Shown one piece after another: positions 10,131 to 19,134 of a stretch of 64,000 bases of DNA (positions are counted from its first letter, which is position 1; every line of letters begins with the position of its first letter). Under the pieces are notes generated by a model that was not told where the DNA came from, made no database searches, and saw only the letters and a list, made by a program, of their open reading frames with translations. The stretch comes from Symbiodinium sp. CCMP2592. Taxonomy: Eukaryota > Sar > Dinophyceae > Suessiales > Symbiodiniaceae. A program made the position numbers and the translations under genes. The stretch lies in assembly GCA_905221615.1 (NCBI GenBank), contig CAJNDT010002813.1, positions 693,501 through 757,500 on the forward strand, read 5' to 3'.

Positions 10131-10220
10131 GATAGCCCTAAATCTTCAATCTAACCCGTGAAGCCCTAAACCCCTAAACCCGAAACCGCGGGAACCGTTC
10201 TTGATTCTTCAGACCCCCCC

Positions 10221-10329
10221 CCCAGACCTTCCAAGATCCCTTAATTAAGGAATATACCTTAAATCATAAAAGGATCCCTAATATGATTTAAGGTATATTC
10301 CTTAATTAAGGCATTTTGGAAGGTCTGGG
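10221..10329. mobile_element. MITE-like hairpin, family E copy 1
   Basis: Ends CCCAGACCTTCCAAGATCCC and TTTTGGAAGGTCTGGG. The interior (TTAATTAAGGAATATACC...GGTATATTCCTTAATTAAGG) is the same as in family D, but the outer 13-15 bp differ. A 109-bp copy with the same length is at 47422-47530. Confidence 0.75.
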
Positions 10330-10687
10330 CCCTGCCTTTCTCGGCCTGACCACCCTTGGCAAGAAGTCCTTCATGTCCCACACCCCTGGACCCCACACAC
10401 ACCACAAAAGCAAAACACAACGCAAACAAAACAGCAATAGGACACCACACAGAACAAAACAGTTCTGCATATCAGCAACCATAGTGCATGAATACTGACA
10501 AGGAAAAAGCACAAGCCAAATCTTAAAACCCCAAACCCCTTGAAGGGACCCTCGGGCCCTAAACCACATGCCGAGATGGCGTAGGGGGTGCCGGCAGCGC
10601 AGGAAGTTGGCCTTGTGCTCGCGGCGTTCGAGGTTTGGGGTGTAGGGTTTACGGGTGTTAAGGTTTTAGGAATGCGGGACGCCGAAA

Positions 10688-10895
10688 TGGGAGTTTCCGA
10701 AATTGGTGGTACCTTAGGGTCCCTTTAAAGGGTTACTATAAGGGTACTATAATTATAGGGTTCCTTCAAAGGGCTCTATAAGGATCTAGGGTCTCCGAAA
10801 AAAAAAGTAGGGGTCCCTTACTTTGGGGTCCTTATAATAGGGATCCTACTATGTAAGGGTACTATATTGGGATCCCCTATTTTCCGAAACTCCCA
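10688..10895. mobile_element. Family G hairpin of double length
   Basis: Ends TGGGAGTTTCCGAAAT and ATTTTCCGAAACTCCCA match family G, which is usually about 93-110 bp; this copy is 208 bp. The extra sequence includes an internal TCTCCGAAAAAAAAAAG around 10792-10807 that resembles a second G left end, plus copies of the CCTTTAAAGGG monomer. It may be two nested or joined copies. Confidence 0.6.
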
Positions 10896-10904
10896 TTTCG
10901 ACCC

Positions 10905-12120
10905 GACCTCTCAATGTCGTCAACCGCCCGGGCGGACATGATAGTGCATCCGTCCTTGCCAGGGTACCAACGGCAGCACGTTGCCTGCCAGCAGTAGTGA
11001 CTGAACGGGTCTTCGGGCAAGTAGCGCAACATGCACGTAGACGGTGAAACATAGCCTCGAGGTTGCCTGAATGGCTTGTATGTGCCGCTCCTGCGGAGAG
11101 TCTCAAGCCACCTCCGAAACGGGATTCATGGCGCCACCACCAGAGTGCACCAGGCAACTCCCCTACACCCTAAACCCTAAACTAACTCCACTCAATGGTG
11201 GCCCAGCGAGCGCCAGCTAGGCAGTCCCATGGCTGCCTGCCTGCCGCCCAGACAGGCGGTGAACTTCCAGTTCAGGGTTTGGGGTTTAGGGTATGGGATT
11301 TAGGGGTTTTAGGGGTTTAGGGGGTTCCAGTCATGGACATCGACAGTCAACATCGACATTAGATAAAACAAGGGGTTTGTCTGGGCTGCTATAAGGGCAC
11401 CATGCGGGTTTAGGGTGTATCTATAACTTTTCCAAAGTACTTGTACAGGTTTGTATAGCAGATAGATTGGTCTTAAAGTTGCTGTGTACTAACCCCTTGT
11501 AGGCCCAGTGTCTTGTTTGCAGGTGCATGGATGTAGGCACAAGTACATGGACCCTTCGAGCTAGTCCGCTCCTGAAACGGATGCAAACTATAAGCACAGA
11601 CATGTTGAGCTACAGGGCTTAACACTCTAAGTCTTGTCAAGGCCCGTGCTGCTTTATCTCATGTATCTGACGGACCTGTGTCATGGGTGGTCTTTCGTTC
11701 ATGGAAACCACGACCATTAAATCAGCTAGTAATATAACATTATAAAAGTTATAAGCATAAATAAGCGCCGATGTGATTCGTAGATCTCCTTGATATGTGT
11801 GTGTAGAGTGCAATATAACCACCCAGAAAACAGTCTGACGATCAAGGCCCGCACACAAAGAAGAACACACACACGAAGAAGGTAAATGCTCCTAGTATTG
11901 CAGCCCTAAACCACACCCTACGTCGTTCCGGCTGACACTGAACAGCACTTTTGCAGCCCTGGGTCTCAGCCCTGTAGAAACCCCAAAGCATCCCGTGAAG
12001 ACCCCGCATGAAGCCGCATGCAAAGCCGCATGAACCTCTGTATACGTACAATTACGTACATATAAATGTGTAAGAAGATCCTCCGCCCTTCTCAAAGGAG
12101 CCTTTAAGGGAAGCTTTGAA
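10905..12120. other. Mostly unique DNA, no supported gene
   Basis: Short frames on the minus strand (10849-11157, 11421-11603, 11637-11870) have no recognisable motif. Telomere-like TTTAGGG repeats appear at 11275-11330. From 11400 to 11850 the DNA is free of heptamers and hairpins, so a short exon could hide here, but I cannot support one. Confidence 0.4.
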
Positions 12121-12133
12121 TGGACCCTTAATA

Positions 12134-12223
12134 TGGGGGGCCTAAGAATTAGGTAAAAAAAGGTTTTGGGGCCCATTATACTATTGAACGCCCCCAAATA
12201 GTATAGGTAATCATTCAGGCCCT
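12134..12223. mobile_element. MITE-like hairpin, family Q copy 2
   Basis: Ends TGGGGGGCCTAAGAATTAGG and TAATCATTCAGGCCC with the Q interior GGTTTTGGGGCCCATTATAC...CCCCAAATAGTATAGG. TA lies on both sides. Confidence 0.6.
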
Positions 12224-12339
12224 TACAATACGTCTTAGTACACCTTGCCTGCTATCGGTGGCGGCGGCGGCAGTGGCAGCCCAGGTGAAAACGCCAAAGG
12301 CAGAGAGCCTTGCAATCTTCTGCATGTGTGATTCTTTTT

Positions 12340-13130
12340 TGGGGTGTTTTGGGTTTAGGGGTTAATCAAGGATGTAGGATTTGGGGAATCGTGTAGCGTT
12401 TCGGAAAGCTGAAGATATCCTCGTCTTCCATAACAAGGGTTTGTGGGTTTAGGGGTTTAGGGTTTATATAGGGGTTTAGAGGTTCAGGCACTAATGGTAA
12501 AGAGTTGAGGGTTTAGGGGCTCAGGGTTTCAAAGGTGGCCCAAATACAGAAGCCCAAAAAGTTTGCTAGGTTTAGTGGGTCTTCGGTAGATATTGTATAT
12601 AGTGTTGTCCGACCCGACGCATGAACGATCCGCATAAGGGTTTGTGGGTAGTACGCGCGAACTTCCTTACCACTGAATATTAAACTCTAAACCTCAACGG
12701 TCCCGGACCCAAGTCCGGTTGTCCTGATGTTCAGACGTGTAGTGAGTGAGTAGTGCTAGCAGAGTTTATGGCGTTGGGTCTTACGGTTCAGGGATCACAT
12801 GCCATCCAGCTGCGAGAGGGGACACCCTAAACCCTAACCTTAAGCAGCAGACTAAAGGAAGCCCTTCAAGCTCTCGCGATTTACAGCCTAACGTAGAGGC
12901 CTGACTGACTACCAACGTTTTTCCTTGGGACCCTTATTTGCCAGCCCCATTATAAGACCCCTCCATACCAAAACCCTACACCCCAAACCCCCAAACCGAA
13001 AACCCCCAAGCCCCAACCTCTTGTGGAACCCTTATACTAACCCCGATAGGAACTCTGTAAAAGAACCCTTTCAAGCAACCTTAAACTATACTGAACTTAG
13101 AACCCTAGCAAAAAAATAGTTCTAGCTGAT
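12340..13130. other. Telomere-like and unique DNA, no gene
   Basis: Degenerate TTTAGGG repeats occur at 12345-12540 and CCCTAAA/CCCCAAACC repeats at 12820-13080. The frame at 12925-13119 is a heptamer translation. Confidence 0.5.
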
Positions 13131-13326
13131 GCTTAGGGGTTATAATAACCAAAAATAGAAATTATTTCTAAGTACCCCTGAGTAAACCCGTTCACGCCTT
13201 GAGGAACTGCGACCAGACCATTGGGCAAAGAAAGCCTGGGCACGGGCCCTAAAGACCGAAAAAAGGCTCCTTTAAAGGGGTCTATTAGGGTTACTATAAG
13301 GGATCTATATGGGTACTATAATAATA

Positions 13327-13432
13327 GTGTAGGAACCGGATTAAGAAACCCTGGGCCTAGAACCCCAAAACAGTAGGATTCATACAAGGACCCCTCATAA
13401 AGGCTCAGGGTTTCTTCATCAGGTTCCTACAC
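13327..13432. mobile_element. MITE-like hairpin, family S copy 1
   Basis: The 106-bp unit has ends GTGTAGGAACCGGATTAAGA and TCATCAGGTTCCTACAC, flanked by TA (13325-13326, 13433-13434). A decayed copy seems to lie inside the C element near 44.06-44.17 kb. Confidence 0.7.
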
Positions 13433-13439
13433 TACAGTA

Positions 13440-13795
13440 CGCACTGTGGTTCAGGGTTTAAGGGTTTAGAGGCTTGGGGGTTTAAGGGTGTAGGCTTCAG
13501 GGTTACGTGAAAGCTCTAAAGCAATGAAAGCCCCAAGCGCGAATTCCCCGAAAACGCTACTACCCCGAACACCCTTAATCTCTAAAGCCCTAAACCCTAA
13601 AGACCCACACCCCAAACCAACGAAACCCAAGAGGAGGGATCCAAAGAGCGCCCAGCGGCCGTCAGTTCGGGTTTAGGGATTCGGAACTAGCGTTGAGGGG
13701 GTTTCAGGGTTTAGGGGGTTCAGGGATTAGGGGTTTAGGGATTAGGGCTTGGAGTTTCGGAATTAGGGTTTAGGATTTAGGGTTTCGGGAGGGCT
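13440..13795. repeat. Telomere-like block
   Basis: TTTAGGG-type repeats at 13445-13510 and 13670-13795 enclose a CCCTAAA-type patch at 13575-13625. Units are degenerate (TTCAGGG, ATTAGGG, TTTCGGA). Confidence 0.8.
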
Positions 13796-13882
13796 GGGAT
13801 CTAGTTGCACGAGATTAGCAGGCTGCCCATATTTAAGGCAGCTGTAATGGACGACTGCTGGATCCGAGGGAGTATAGTCCTA

Positions 13883-14002
13883 CTTAAAGGTGCATGGGAC
13901 TTAGCAACGAGGGTTATAAATAAGGAAACTATTTTCATTATTAATTATAACCCTTGTTAAGGTAATTATAACGGTAGTTGCTAAGTCCCATGAACCTCCA
14001 AG
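13883..14002. mobile_element. MITE-like hairpin, family C copy 2
   Basis: A 120-bp unit, TA-flanked (13881-13882, 14003-14004), with ends CTTAAAGGTGCATGGGACTT and AAGTCCCATGAACCTCCAAG and inner arms GGGTTATAAATAAGG / TTATAACCC. Confidence 0.8.
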
Positions 14003-14297
14003 TAGGTGCTGAGTCCCCTCATCCCCCCGAAGCGAATCCTGTAAGTTATGATAGAACTAGACAAAGAGTCCTAGACACACCTCAGCCCTAAACGCGACCC
14101 GAATTCCCATACCCTGCACCCTAAAAGCCCTAAACACCCAAACCCTGAAACCCTATAAAACTAAAGCCTATGAAACAAAAGAAATCGAACGCTTGCCTGC
14201 CCTGGCAGATTCTTGCTTGGAGGTTCACATTCACAGGAAGTTGGTAAGTAATATATCCGGGATTAGTTCGTCGCCGCCTAGAGGCCTGTAGATTGTC

Positions 14298-14680
14298 ATG
14301 TGGCCTGGAACGTTCTGTTCCTTTCCTGCATGTCCCCTCGGCTGGCGACTGGGCCGATTGAAGAGGAGTCGGCTACCGCTCTCTCATCTCGCCTGGGTCT
14401 TCGAAGAAGATTGCAGGGCCGGGGAAGGACCCACTGCCATGCTCAACGACGATCTCATGCAGGGGCCAGCGTTGACCCTCACGTCAGCCGCTCTCTGCAC
14501 CAGAACATTAGAAAGCAGAGGCATAAGAGTAGCGATGAATAGAATTAGGATTTGGTGTTCAGGGATAAGGACGCTGGGATTCAGGTTTCGGGCTAAGCCT
14601 TGTAGGATTTGTGAGTTTAGGCTCAATGTTGAAGTTTCTGAAACGTTTGGGGTTTGGGGAGCTTGGGTTGAATAAGGTAG
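14298..14680 (+). other. Open frame of doubtful coding value
   Basis: An open frame of 125 codons (14298-14675) overlaps two other long frames of 80 codons, one on each strand. The second half runs into telomere-like TTTAGG DNA and yields Phe-Arg-rich peptide typical of the repeats. I see no domain, and rate it a chance frame. Before it, 14010-14297 is mixed heptamer DNA. Confidence 0.2.
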
Positions 14681-14930
14681 GATTCAAGGTTAAGGTTTCC
14701 AGAGTGTGGGGTTTAGAGTTTAGGGGTTTAGGGGTTTCGGGGTTAAGATGTCCAGGGTCTGGAGTTTAGGGTTTAGGGTTCGCAATTTAGGGTTTTATGG
14801 TTCTCCAGCATTTGGGGTTTAGGGTTAAGGCTATGAGGATTCAGGATTCAGGGGTTGAGGCTGAGGGGTCGGGGTGCCGCGCACACCTTAGCAGGTCTTG
14901 CTTTTTACGGTTTAGGGTTTAGGGTTTTTG
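14680..14930. repeat. Telomere-like block, TTTAGGG orientation
   Basis: Degenerate TTTAGGG repeats, best at 14760-14780 and 14905-14930. Confidence 0.8.
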
Positions 14931-14951
14931 GGGCACGCCATGCGAAGATGA

Positions 14952-15043
14952 CCTGTGACCCCAAAACCCTACAAAATAGCAGGTTATGACCTCTTAAGTA
15001 GAGGGTAGAACCCTTTAAACGGTAGGGTTTCGGATCCCCAAGG
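14952..15043. mobile_element. MITE-like hairpin, family B copy 3
   Basis: Left end CCTGTGACCCC, B interior ACAAAATAGCAGGTTATGAC and AAACGGTAGGGTTTCGGATC. The right end has decayed (CCCCAAGG). Confidence 0.65.
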
Positions 15044-15238
15044 GAAGCCTGCCAAGCCCTACCATGCTATCCCAAAACGGGATTAAGGCCTTTAGGGTGC
15101 CGGGTTCAGGGCCCTAAACCCTAAACCCGATAGGGCCCTAAATGCAAAAGACGGGCACACCCAGCCCAGAACCACCGAGTCTTTGCAGTTCATCCAGGCC
15201 CCCCGGCAAAATCGGAGCTCCTGGTGTCCGGAGACAAA

Positions 15239-15340
15239 TGGGTAGTTGTCAAAATTAGGGTCCCTGTTTGGGTACCCTAAATATTAAGTGCCGTATTACG
15301 ATAAGGATCCAAAAAGGGACCCTAATTCTGACAACCGCCC
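15239..15340. mobile_element. MITE-like hairpin, family H copy 1
   Basis: The arms GGGTAGTTGTCAAAATTAGG and CCTAATTCTGACAACCGCCC are inverted repeats. The same arms occur at 21927-22030 and 24222-24330. Confidence 0.7.
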
Positions 15341-15473
15341 TAAATAGCAAACTCTGGGAACGGTTTAGGGTTTAGGATTCATAGGGTTTAGGGTTCAGGA
15401 AGCTTGAAGGTATGGGTCCACGGCTTTAGAGCTTTGGGGTGTGGGTTGTTCGTAGGCTTTGAGTCATAGGGAT

Positions 15474-15598
15474 CATTAGGGGTGTAGGGGGGAGGGGTGT
15501 AGGGGACTATATTTCCTTAAATAGGGCTTATTTGTCCTTATTATGGGCCTTAAGGCCCCCTACCCCCCCTCCCCCTACACACCTAAGGATCCCTATGA
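15474..15598. mobile_element. Terminal-inverted-repeat element, family J copy 2
   Basis: Ends TCATAGGGATCATTAGGGGT and CACCTAAGGATCCCTATGA (right arm mutated near ACACACC). The body is almost identical to 9261-9392. CTTTGAG abuts both ends (15467-15473, 15599-15605), a 7-bp direct repeat. Confidence 0.75.
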
Positions 15599-15664
15599 CT
15601 TTGAGGTGTCACTTGGTTTCGGGCTTGGTGTTTCGAGTGTTGGGTCTGACAGCCATCATCCATA

Positions 15665-15867
15665 CGGCTGATGGTTTAGGGTTCCTTTAAAAGGGATCTA
15701 TAAGGGTACATTTAAGGGGTTCCTTTAAGGGGTTCCTTTAAGGGATCTGTAGGGTTTTAGGGTTTAGGGTCATGATATAAATCCTGCATTACCTTAAGGA
15801 CCCTACACTATGGGAATTATGGCATATTCCTTCTTTATGGGTAATGCAGGATTTCTATCATCAGCCG
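15665..15867. mobile_element. MITE-like hairpin, family M copy 1, split by heptamer-type DNA
   Basis: The left TIR CGGCTGATG follows TA at 15663-15664. It resumes as ATGATATAAATCCTGCATTA at 15772 and the right end is TAATGCAGG...ATCATCAGCCG to 15867. Other M copies are about 100 bp. The interruption (15674-15771) starts and ends in TTTAGGG-like sequence. Confidence 0.7.
15674..15771. repeat. 98-bp heptamer/24-mer insert inside an M element
   Basis: It begins GTTTAGGGTTCC, carries three or four CCTTTAAGGG monomers and ends TTTTAGGGTTTAGGGTC. ATG lies on both sides (15671-15673 and 15772-15774), and the M sequence reads through exactly once when one ATG and the insert are removed. Confidence 0.6.
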
Positions 15868-15869
15868 TG

Positions 15870-16480
15870 GGGGTTGCGCAGGTTCAGAGTTTAAGCTCAG
15901 CCCCACTTCAATTTACTGAGAGCCAACTTAGCGACAGGACTAGCTGGAGTGTTAAAGACAGGCAAGGATAGGATCACGGGCCATGGCCCCGGAACCCTAC
16001 ATCCTAAACCCAGTTTCGGCTTAGCATCGCTGTGAAAATCTCGAAACCGCTTCGTAACCCAAATCGGGAAGAGGTCTTGACATAAACATGGGGATCCTAT
16101 TTGGGGTATCCCTGGAAAGGAGATTCCAAAATACTCTACGTAGTTGTACTATCGCTATCCCCGCGCCCTAAGCTTAAGCACCGAACACTAGATCGCCCAA
16201 TCGTCAGCTCCTATACCTTAAAGCTTAAAACCGACAAACACTATTGAGGACTACAGGTGTGCGGAAAAACGTATCCCGCAGAACGCAGAAGCTGGACCAG
16301 CAGAACAAGCACTGGACTGCGAAGTGGTACGTCCCCCCAAACCCTGAACCCTAAACCTAAAACTCTAAACCTAAAACCCTAAGCCTAAAAACCCTAAATC
16401 CTAAACACTAAACCTATAAAACCCTAAACCCTGCACCTTGGACCTGCTGTTGCCACCCGAACCCTAACTTCCCGCCTGGA
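15870..16480. other. Gene-free stretch ending in a CCCTAAA block
   Basis: Unique-looking DNA to about 16330 with no convincing frame, then CCCTAAA/CCTAAAACC repeats at 16335-16435. Confidence 0.5.
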
Positions 16481-16487
16481 TTGATTA

Positions 16488-16597
16488 CCCAGAGAGTCCA
16501 TATACGCTACTATTATGGAAATAGGTCCCCAAAACCATTATGGGGAAGGCCTTTTCGGGCTTAGTTCCATAATCGTAACATATATGGACCCTCCGGG
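16488..16597. mobile_element. MITE-like hairpin with CCCAGAG-type ends, unassigned
   Basis: Ends CCCAGAGAGTCCATATA and TATATGGACCCTCCGGG, TA-flanked (16486-16487, 16599-16600). Inner arms ATTATGGAAATAGG / CTTAGTTCCATAAT. The outer ends resemble families D and I, but the interior matches neither. Confidence 0.6.
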
Positions 16598-16689
16598 TTA
16601 GTGATCCACGTCACCCACAAGCGAATTAAATTTCGCCGGCAGGTAGCCTGGCGGGAGCCGGTTGCCAAACTCATTGAATCAGGCTTCAT

Positions 16690-17018
16690 CAAACTATAAC
16701 AGGACGGTTCCAGTCTGCCTTGTCGGTTGCACAAAGCCACAAGTCTTTGGCTTGCAGATGCCGCGAAGTCTTCCAAAGCCATAGCATGCTCTGTGGGGAA
16801 AGCCTTGGCCACCATGGCCTCTTCTGCCAGACAAGGTATCCGCTGCTTGGACACCCTCCAGACCCGCCACTTCTTCAAATCGCCCAAGGAAACTTGGATA
16901 TTCTCTTCTAGCAACAGAATGGGACGGTGCTGCATGGTGGCGCACTCGTTAGTCACCTCCAAAAGCTCGAAGACCTTGTCCGATTGGGGCCAAACCAGAA
17001 TCTGCCGGCAATAGTGCT
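16690..17018 (-). CDS. Coding-like exon, product unknown
   Basis: An open minus-strand frame runs from after a TAG near 17020 down into 16.7 kb. It reads like a soluble protein with mixed charged and hydrophobic residues: it includes LVWPQSDKVFELLEVTNECA, then ILLLEENIQVSLGDLKKWRV, then EEAMVAKAFPTEHAMALEDF. It lacks heptamer-derived peptides. I do not recognise a family. No clear start codon with context was found; the first methionine within the frame encodes MQHRPILLLEEN. The upstream edge carries a possible acceptor (CCGGCAG near 17003), so it could be an internal exon. Downstream it decays into the hairpin at 16488-16597. A retroelement fragment is an alternative. Confidence 0.35.
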
Positions 17019-17159
17019 ATCAAATGCATGCAATCCCCTGGGCCAGAGTAGCCCAGATCTTCCAATGTCCGTCAATTTAGTAAACTACCTGACACTATAG
17101 TAGGATCCCTTAAATGCTCGGTATCTTCCTTAATTAAGGGATAGTATATTTATATCAAA

Positions 17160-17470
17160 CAAAGAACCAGAACAAAAACCAAATCAAAACATAAACCTAC
17201 AACCCAACCCCCTAACCCCTAATTCTGGTTTTAGGAATCAGGGTTCAATAAAAACCCTCACCCTTTACCAACCCCCTAAACCCTAAACCCCCAAAAACCA
17301 AAACCTAAAACCCTAAACCCTAAACCCCTAAACATCCAAACCCCCAAAGCCCTAAACCCCTAAACCCTAAACCCCAAACCCTAAACCCCCAAACACCTAA
17401 AACCCCCAAAATCCCGAACCCTGAGACGCCAGAGCCTCAGGCCCTACAGTCCTAAACGCTTTGGGGTTTA
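17160..17470. repeat. Telomere-like block, CCCTAAA orientation
   Basis: About 300 bp of CCCTAAA and CCCCAAACC variants, uniform in strand, ending in a TTTAGGG reversal at 17460-17475. Confidence 0.85.
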
Positions 17471-17545
17471 GGGTTTACTCTCGGGCTGAGTACGCAGCCC
17501 CCAAAAAAGCTTAAGCTTTCCAATGATGGCAGGAATATTAAATTT

Positions 17546-17630
17546 GAGTAGGTAACCTCTATCGTTTTGGGGGTTTATATAATTTAAAATTATATAAACC
17601 CCCAAAAAAGATAGAGGTTACCTACTCAGC
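17546..17630. mobile_element. Nearly perfect 85-bp palindrome
   Basis: The arms GAGTAGGTAACCTCTATC and GATAGAGGTTACCTACTC are perfect inverses. They are followed by GGGGGTTTATATAATT meeting its complement AATTATATAAACCCCC with almost no loop; one arm has a small indel in the T/A run. This is the tightest hairpin in the window. The ends resemble CTACTCAGC motifs near 18.9 kb, but no full second copy was seen. Confidence 0.75.
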
Positions 17631-17689
17631 TACGAAGCCTAAGAAGCACTAATCAGCACAAACTACCCTGACACAACGCAAAGCACATC

Positions 17690-17720
17690 ACATGCCCTAA
17701 ACCCTAAACCCTAAACCCTG
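17690..17720. repeat. Short (CCCTAAA)3-4 tract
   Basis: Three to four clean CCCTAAA units. Confidence 0.85.
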
Positions 17721-17771
17721 GGCCTAGAGCCTGAAGCTGAAACCGTGGAATCAGAATCTCAATTCGTAACC

Positions 17772-17875
17772 CCTCCAAACCTTCCAAGATCCCTTAATTA
17801 AGGAATAAATCATAATAGGGTCCCTAATATGATTTAAGGTATATTCCTTAATTAAGGCAGTTTGGAAGGTCTGGG
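17772..17875. mobile_element. MITE-like hairpin, family E copy 2
   Basis: Ends CCAAACCTTCCAAGATCCC and CAGTTTGGAAGGTCTGGG with the interior TTAATTAAGGAATAAATC...GGTATATTCCTTAATTAAGG. A short internal deletion relative to copies 1 and 3. Confidence 0.7.
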
Positions 17876-17879
17876 CCTC

Positions 17880-19040
17880 CTAAACCCTAAACCTAAACGC
17901 GTAGAGATCCGTGCCAGGTTCGGGCCTGGATGCTGCGGCAGCGCGAGCTGCGGAGCCTCGGCGGAACCAACAAACCCTAAACCCTGAAACCTAAAACTCG
18001 CTTCGCATGGCTCGGGGACAGCTCCCAGAACAGCAAGATATCAGAACAAGGTACGCCTTCGCTCGACTTTTATTGGGTGCAGTGGTCCAGGAAGGGATAC
18101 AATGACAGCCTGTAGCTCCGAACCCTACGAAGCAGTAGGTTATGAACCCGATGTTAAACATGAAGCAATCACAGCTGGCATTGCTCTTCAAGTATATAGC
18201 CGCTAACTTGTCAAATTAGTTGAAGCCGCACGAGTATCCATGTAAGTCCTAAACTGTCACAACCCCTACCGACACTCCTCTGAGTATTCGGGCCGTTGCC
18301 GCCGCTGCAGCCGCCGCCGCCCCTGGCATCGCATTTGGGATTTCGGTGCATTTGGGCATCCTCAAAACCTTGAACCCCTGCAAACTACTCTCTGTCAGAC
18401 CCGTATGACTACTGCCCATGGTTCAGGTGACGATGCGTCCTGGTTATGCTTAATGGTGACGGAAACCTCGAAGCCTGCTTATATGCATCACCAGCAGAGG
18501 ATTTTGAATTATGCTAACGAACCCTAAATAGCATTGGTAATTTTACAGGCTTCTATACCGGGCGGGCAACTCCCCAAACTTCATCGAACTGCCGGTGGGC
18601 GGGTTGTTTTGGTGGCAAATATGGAGCAAAACACTTCTAATGCGGTTTTGGTGTTGTATGTTTTGCTACCTTATGAATTATGGGCTGCGTGCCCCAGCCC
18701 AAGAAAGGGTTAGCCTTTTCAAAGATGTTAGTAAACCCCAAAAGCTCAAAGGTGACCCACTCCTTCCACACCCCAACTACCCTCTAATACCCTAAATACC
18801 CAGTATCAAGGGCCGTAAAGACTCTATTACTTAGTTGCTGAGTTCATAAGCCCCACAAAGTGTACACTTTTAGCTATATAGTGGGCGATATTATCCCAAA
18901 AAAGTGTAAAGTGCATCCACTCAGCTACTAGGGATAAAGGGCCCTTGGGGGGATCCTACTCAGCTACTGAGATAAGGAACCCGCGTCTGATCTCGTAAGG
19001 CTCCTAATTTAAGGATTCCTTTAAGGGTTCCTTTAAGGGC
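17880..19040. other. Mixed unique DNA, no supported gene
   Basis: Short frames such as 17991-18191 (-) and 18595-18795 (+) lack motifs. A GCCGCCGCTGCAGCCGCC patch lies at 18298-18322. A loose palindrome with CTGAG / CTCAGCTACT arms is at about 18832-18935. Confidence 0.4.
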
Positions 19041-19042
19041 AC

Positions 19043-19130
19043 TCTGGGGATCCAAAAACCTACCGTTTTAGGGGTTAGACCCTCTAGTTAGGGGTCATGA
19101 CCTGCGATTTTGTAGGGTTTGGGGATACGG
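19043..19130. mobile_element. MITE-like hairpin, family B copy 4
   Basis: It reads CTGGGGATCCAAAAACCTAC, CGTTTTAGGGG, GGGGTCATGACCTGCGATTT and GGGTTTGGGGATACGG, so it is inverted relative to copies 1-3. The TA flanks are lost. Confidence 0.65.
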
Positions 19131-19134
19131 ACCT

